This document shows, one piece after another, positions 5,763 through 6,536 of a DNA stretch of 6,536 nt. The number at the start of each line of letters is the position of its first letter. The first letter of the stretch is position 1. Source of the DNA: Marinilabiliales bacterium (GTDB taxonomy: Bacteria; Bacteroidota; Bacteroidia; Bacteroidales; BM523); the NCBI GenBank assembly GCA_002869425.1, contig PKSZ01000513.1, positions 1 to 6,536 on the forward strand. Reading direction: 5' to 3'. The notes below the pieces were generated by a model. It ran no database searches. It was given only the letters and a program-made list of their open reading frames with translations, and had not been told where the DNA came from. Position numbers and translations under genes: made by a program.

Positions 5763-6536
5763 ATTGCTGTTTTATCTGGTCGGCGTCTACAATTTTATAT
5801 AATTTATCTCCTCTTCGGACAAGTCCGGGAACTTTCATTGAGAATTTTTCTCCTTTCTTAGCTTTCTCTACCATATGTAAATCTACTCGAAGTTCATTTA
5901 TGCTTCCTTCAATAACTCCGGTTGTTGGACCTGTAATTATATAATTGTTGTTTAATTCAATAATTCCTGTTTCAATACTAATTTCAGCTACTTCGATTTT
6001 TTTAAAGAAGTTGCTAACCTTTCCAATGAATATTTTTCTTTTGGTAGCCCGTGAACCGTATTTGTGACTCCATTCACCAAGTTTTTGTCCCAAATAATAA
6101 CCATCCCAAAAATCACGATTGAATACTGTTCTTAATTTATGTTGCCATTGTTTGATTTTTTCTTCAGTGTAAGTTGCGTTTAGGTATGAATCAATGGCCT
6201 CATTGTAGCACTCACAAACTGTTTTTACATATTCAGGGGATCTGGCCCTGCCTTCAATTTTAAGAACACTTACACCTGCATCGAGTATCTTATTTAAAAA
6301 ATGGATGGTCCACAAATCCTTTGGCGACATGATGTACTCATGATCTATTTCCAGTTGATTCCCAGATTCCTTTTCTGTTACAGTATATGCTTTTCTGCAG
6401 GTTTGCAGACATGCACCTCTGTTGGCACTGTAGTTTTTTTCATGTAAGCTTAAATAGCATTTACCGCTTATCGACATGCACAATGCTCCGTGAGCAAATA
6501 TTTCAACCTGCATTAATTTTCCCGACGGGCCACACA
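5761..6536 (-). CDS. U32 'peptidase' family protein, C-terminal part (probable RNA-hydroxylation enzyme; 5' end outside window)
   Basis: About 257 residues are visible. The frame continues past the right edge (CGPSGKL precedes the first in-frame ATG at 6513), so that ATG is internal and the N-terminal TIM-barrel half is missing here. Counting from the Met at 6513, EIFAHGALCMSISGKCYLS (4-22) matches the U32 family signature. C12, C19, C35 and C39 (the latter pair in GACLQTC) are the cysteines that bind an iron-sulfur cluster in characterised relatives. YIMSPKDLWTI (60-70) and VLKIEGRARSPEYV (83-96) follow the family pattern. The last 80 or so residues (from about FIGKVSNFF) form the small beta-barrel U32 C-terminal domain, ending GDKLYKIV. 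U32 proteins were named as collagenase-like proteases, but TrhP acts in 5-hydroxyuridine formation in tRNA and RlhA in 23S rRNA hydroxylation. The two-domain layout favours a TrhP-like role; that is an inference. Confidence 0.88.
   Translation of the reverse strand, partial: CGPSGKLMQVEIFAHGALCMSISGKCYLSLHEKNYSANRGACLQTCRKAYTVTEKESGNQLEIDHEYIMSPKDLWTIHFLNKILDAGVSVLKIEGRARSPEYVKTVCECYNEAIDSYLNATYTEEKIKQWQHKLRTVFNRDFWDGYYLGQKLGEWSHKYGSRATKRKIFIGKVSNFFKKIEVAEISIETGIIELNNNYIITGPTTGVIEGSINELRVDLHMVEKAKKGEKFSMKVPGLVRRGDKLYKIVDADQIKQQ

Noticed and set aside
5747..5944. 65-codon plus-strand frame with a Shine-Dalgarno-like AAAGGAGG just upstream
   Set aside because: The AAAGGAGG is the left arm of the terminator stem, only 3 bases from the ATG, and the ATG is in the hairpin loop. 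The rest of the frame is antisense to the conserved C-terminal domain of the U32 gene.

Overview
The window looks like chromosome of a Bacteroidota member, most likely order Bacteroidales or a close relative. The DNA is AT-rich. Visible Shine-Dalgarno sites are absent before the genes, and several upstream regions carry the Bacteroidota -7 type box TAnnTTTG. The protein families (an aromatic-ending outer-membrane beta-barrel tail, a lipoprotein with acidic residues after its cysteine, and two small exported families I associate from memory with Bacteroidota) fit the same group. I see no mobile element, CRISPR array, tRNA or rRNA, and no gene-free stretch over 300 bases.

Layout. Positions 1-1102 (+) hold the 3' end of a probable outer-membrane beta-barrel protein and, 2 bases later, a hotdog-fold thioesterase. 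Positions 1183-2883 (+) encode the most unusual protein here. It has a multi-pass membrane part resembling the S and T components of ECF vitamin transporters, joined to a C-terminal THEP1-type NTPase. It runs head-on into a GT-B glycosyltransferase gene on the minus strand (2875-4167), and the two stops overlap by 9 bases. A short AT-rich divergent region (4168-4302) separates that gene from a plus-strand pair: a 304-residue lipoprotein (4303-5217) and a small secreted four-cysteine protein (5278-5715). A strong hairpin terminator (5736-5762) closes the pair. Abutting it on the minus strand is the 3' part of a U32 'peptidase' family gene, whose relatives hydroxylate tRNA or rRNA; it runs off the right edge.

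How the genes fit together. There is no single pathway. The theme is envelope functions (barrel, lipoprotein, secreted protein, membrane NTPase fusion, glycosyltransferase) with two housekeeping-type enzymes (thioesterase, U32 protein). The best candidate for an undescribed system is the S-like/T-like/THEP1 fusion, in which a THEP1 NTPase sits where an ABC ATPase would normally work. The lipoprotein and the secreted four-cysteine protein are a second, weaker candidate for a linked uncharacterised envelope pair.
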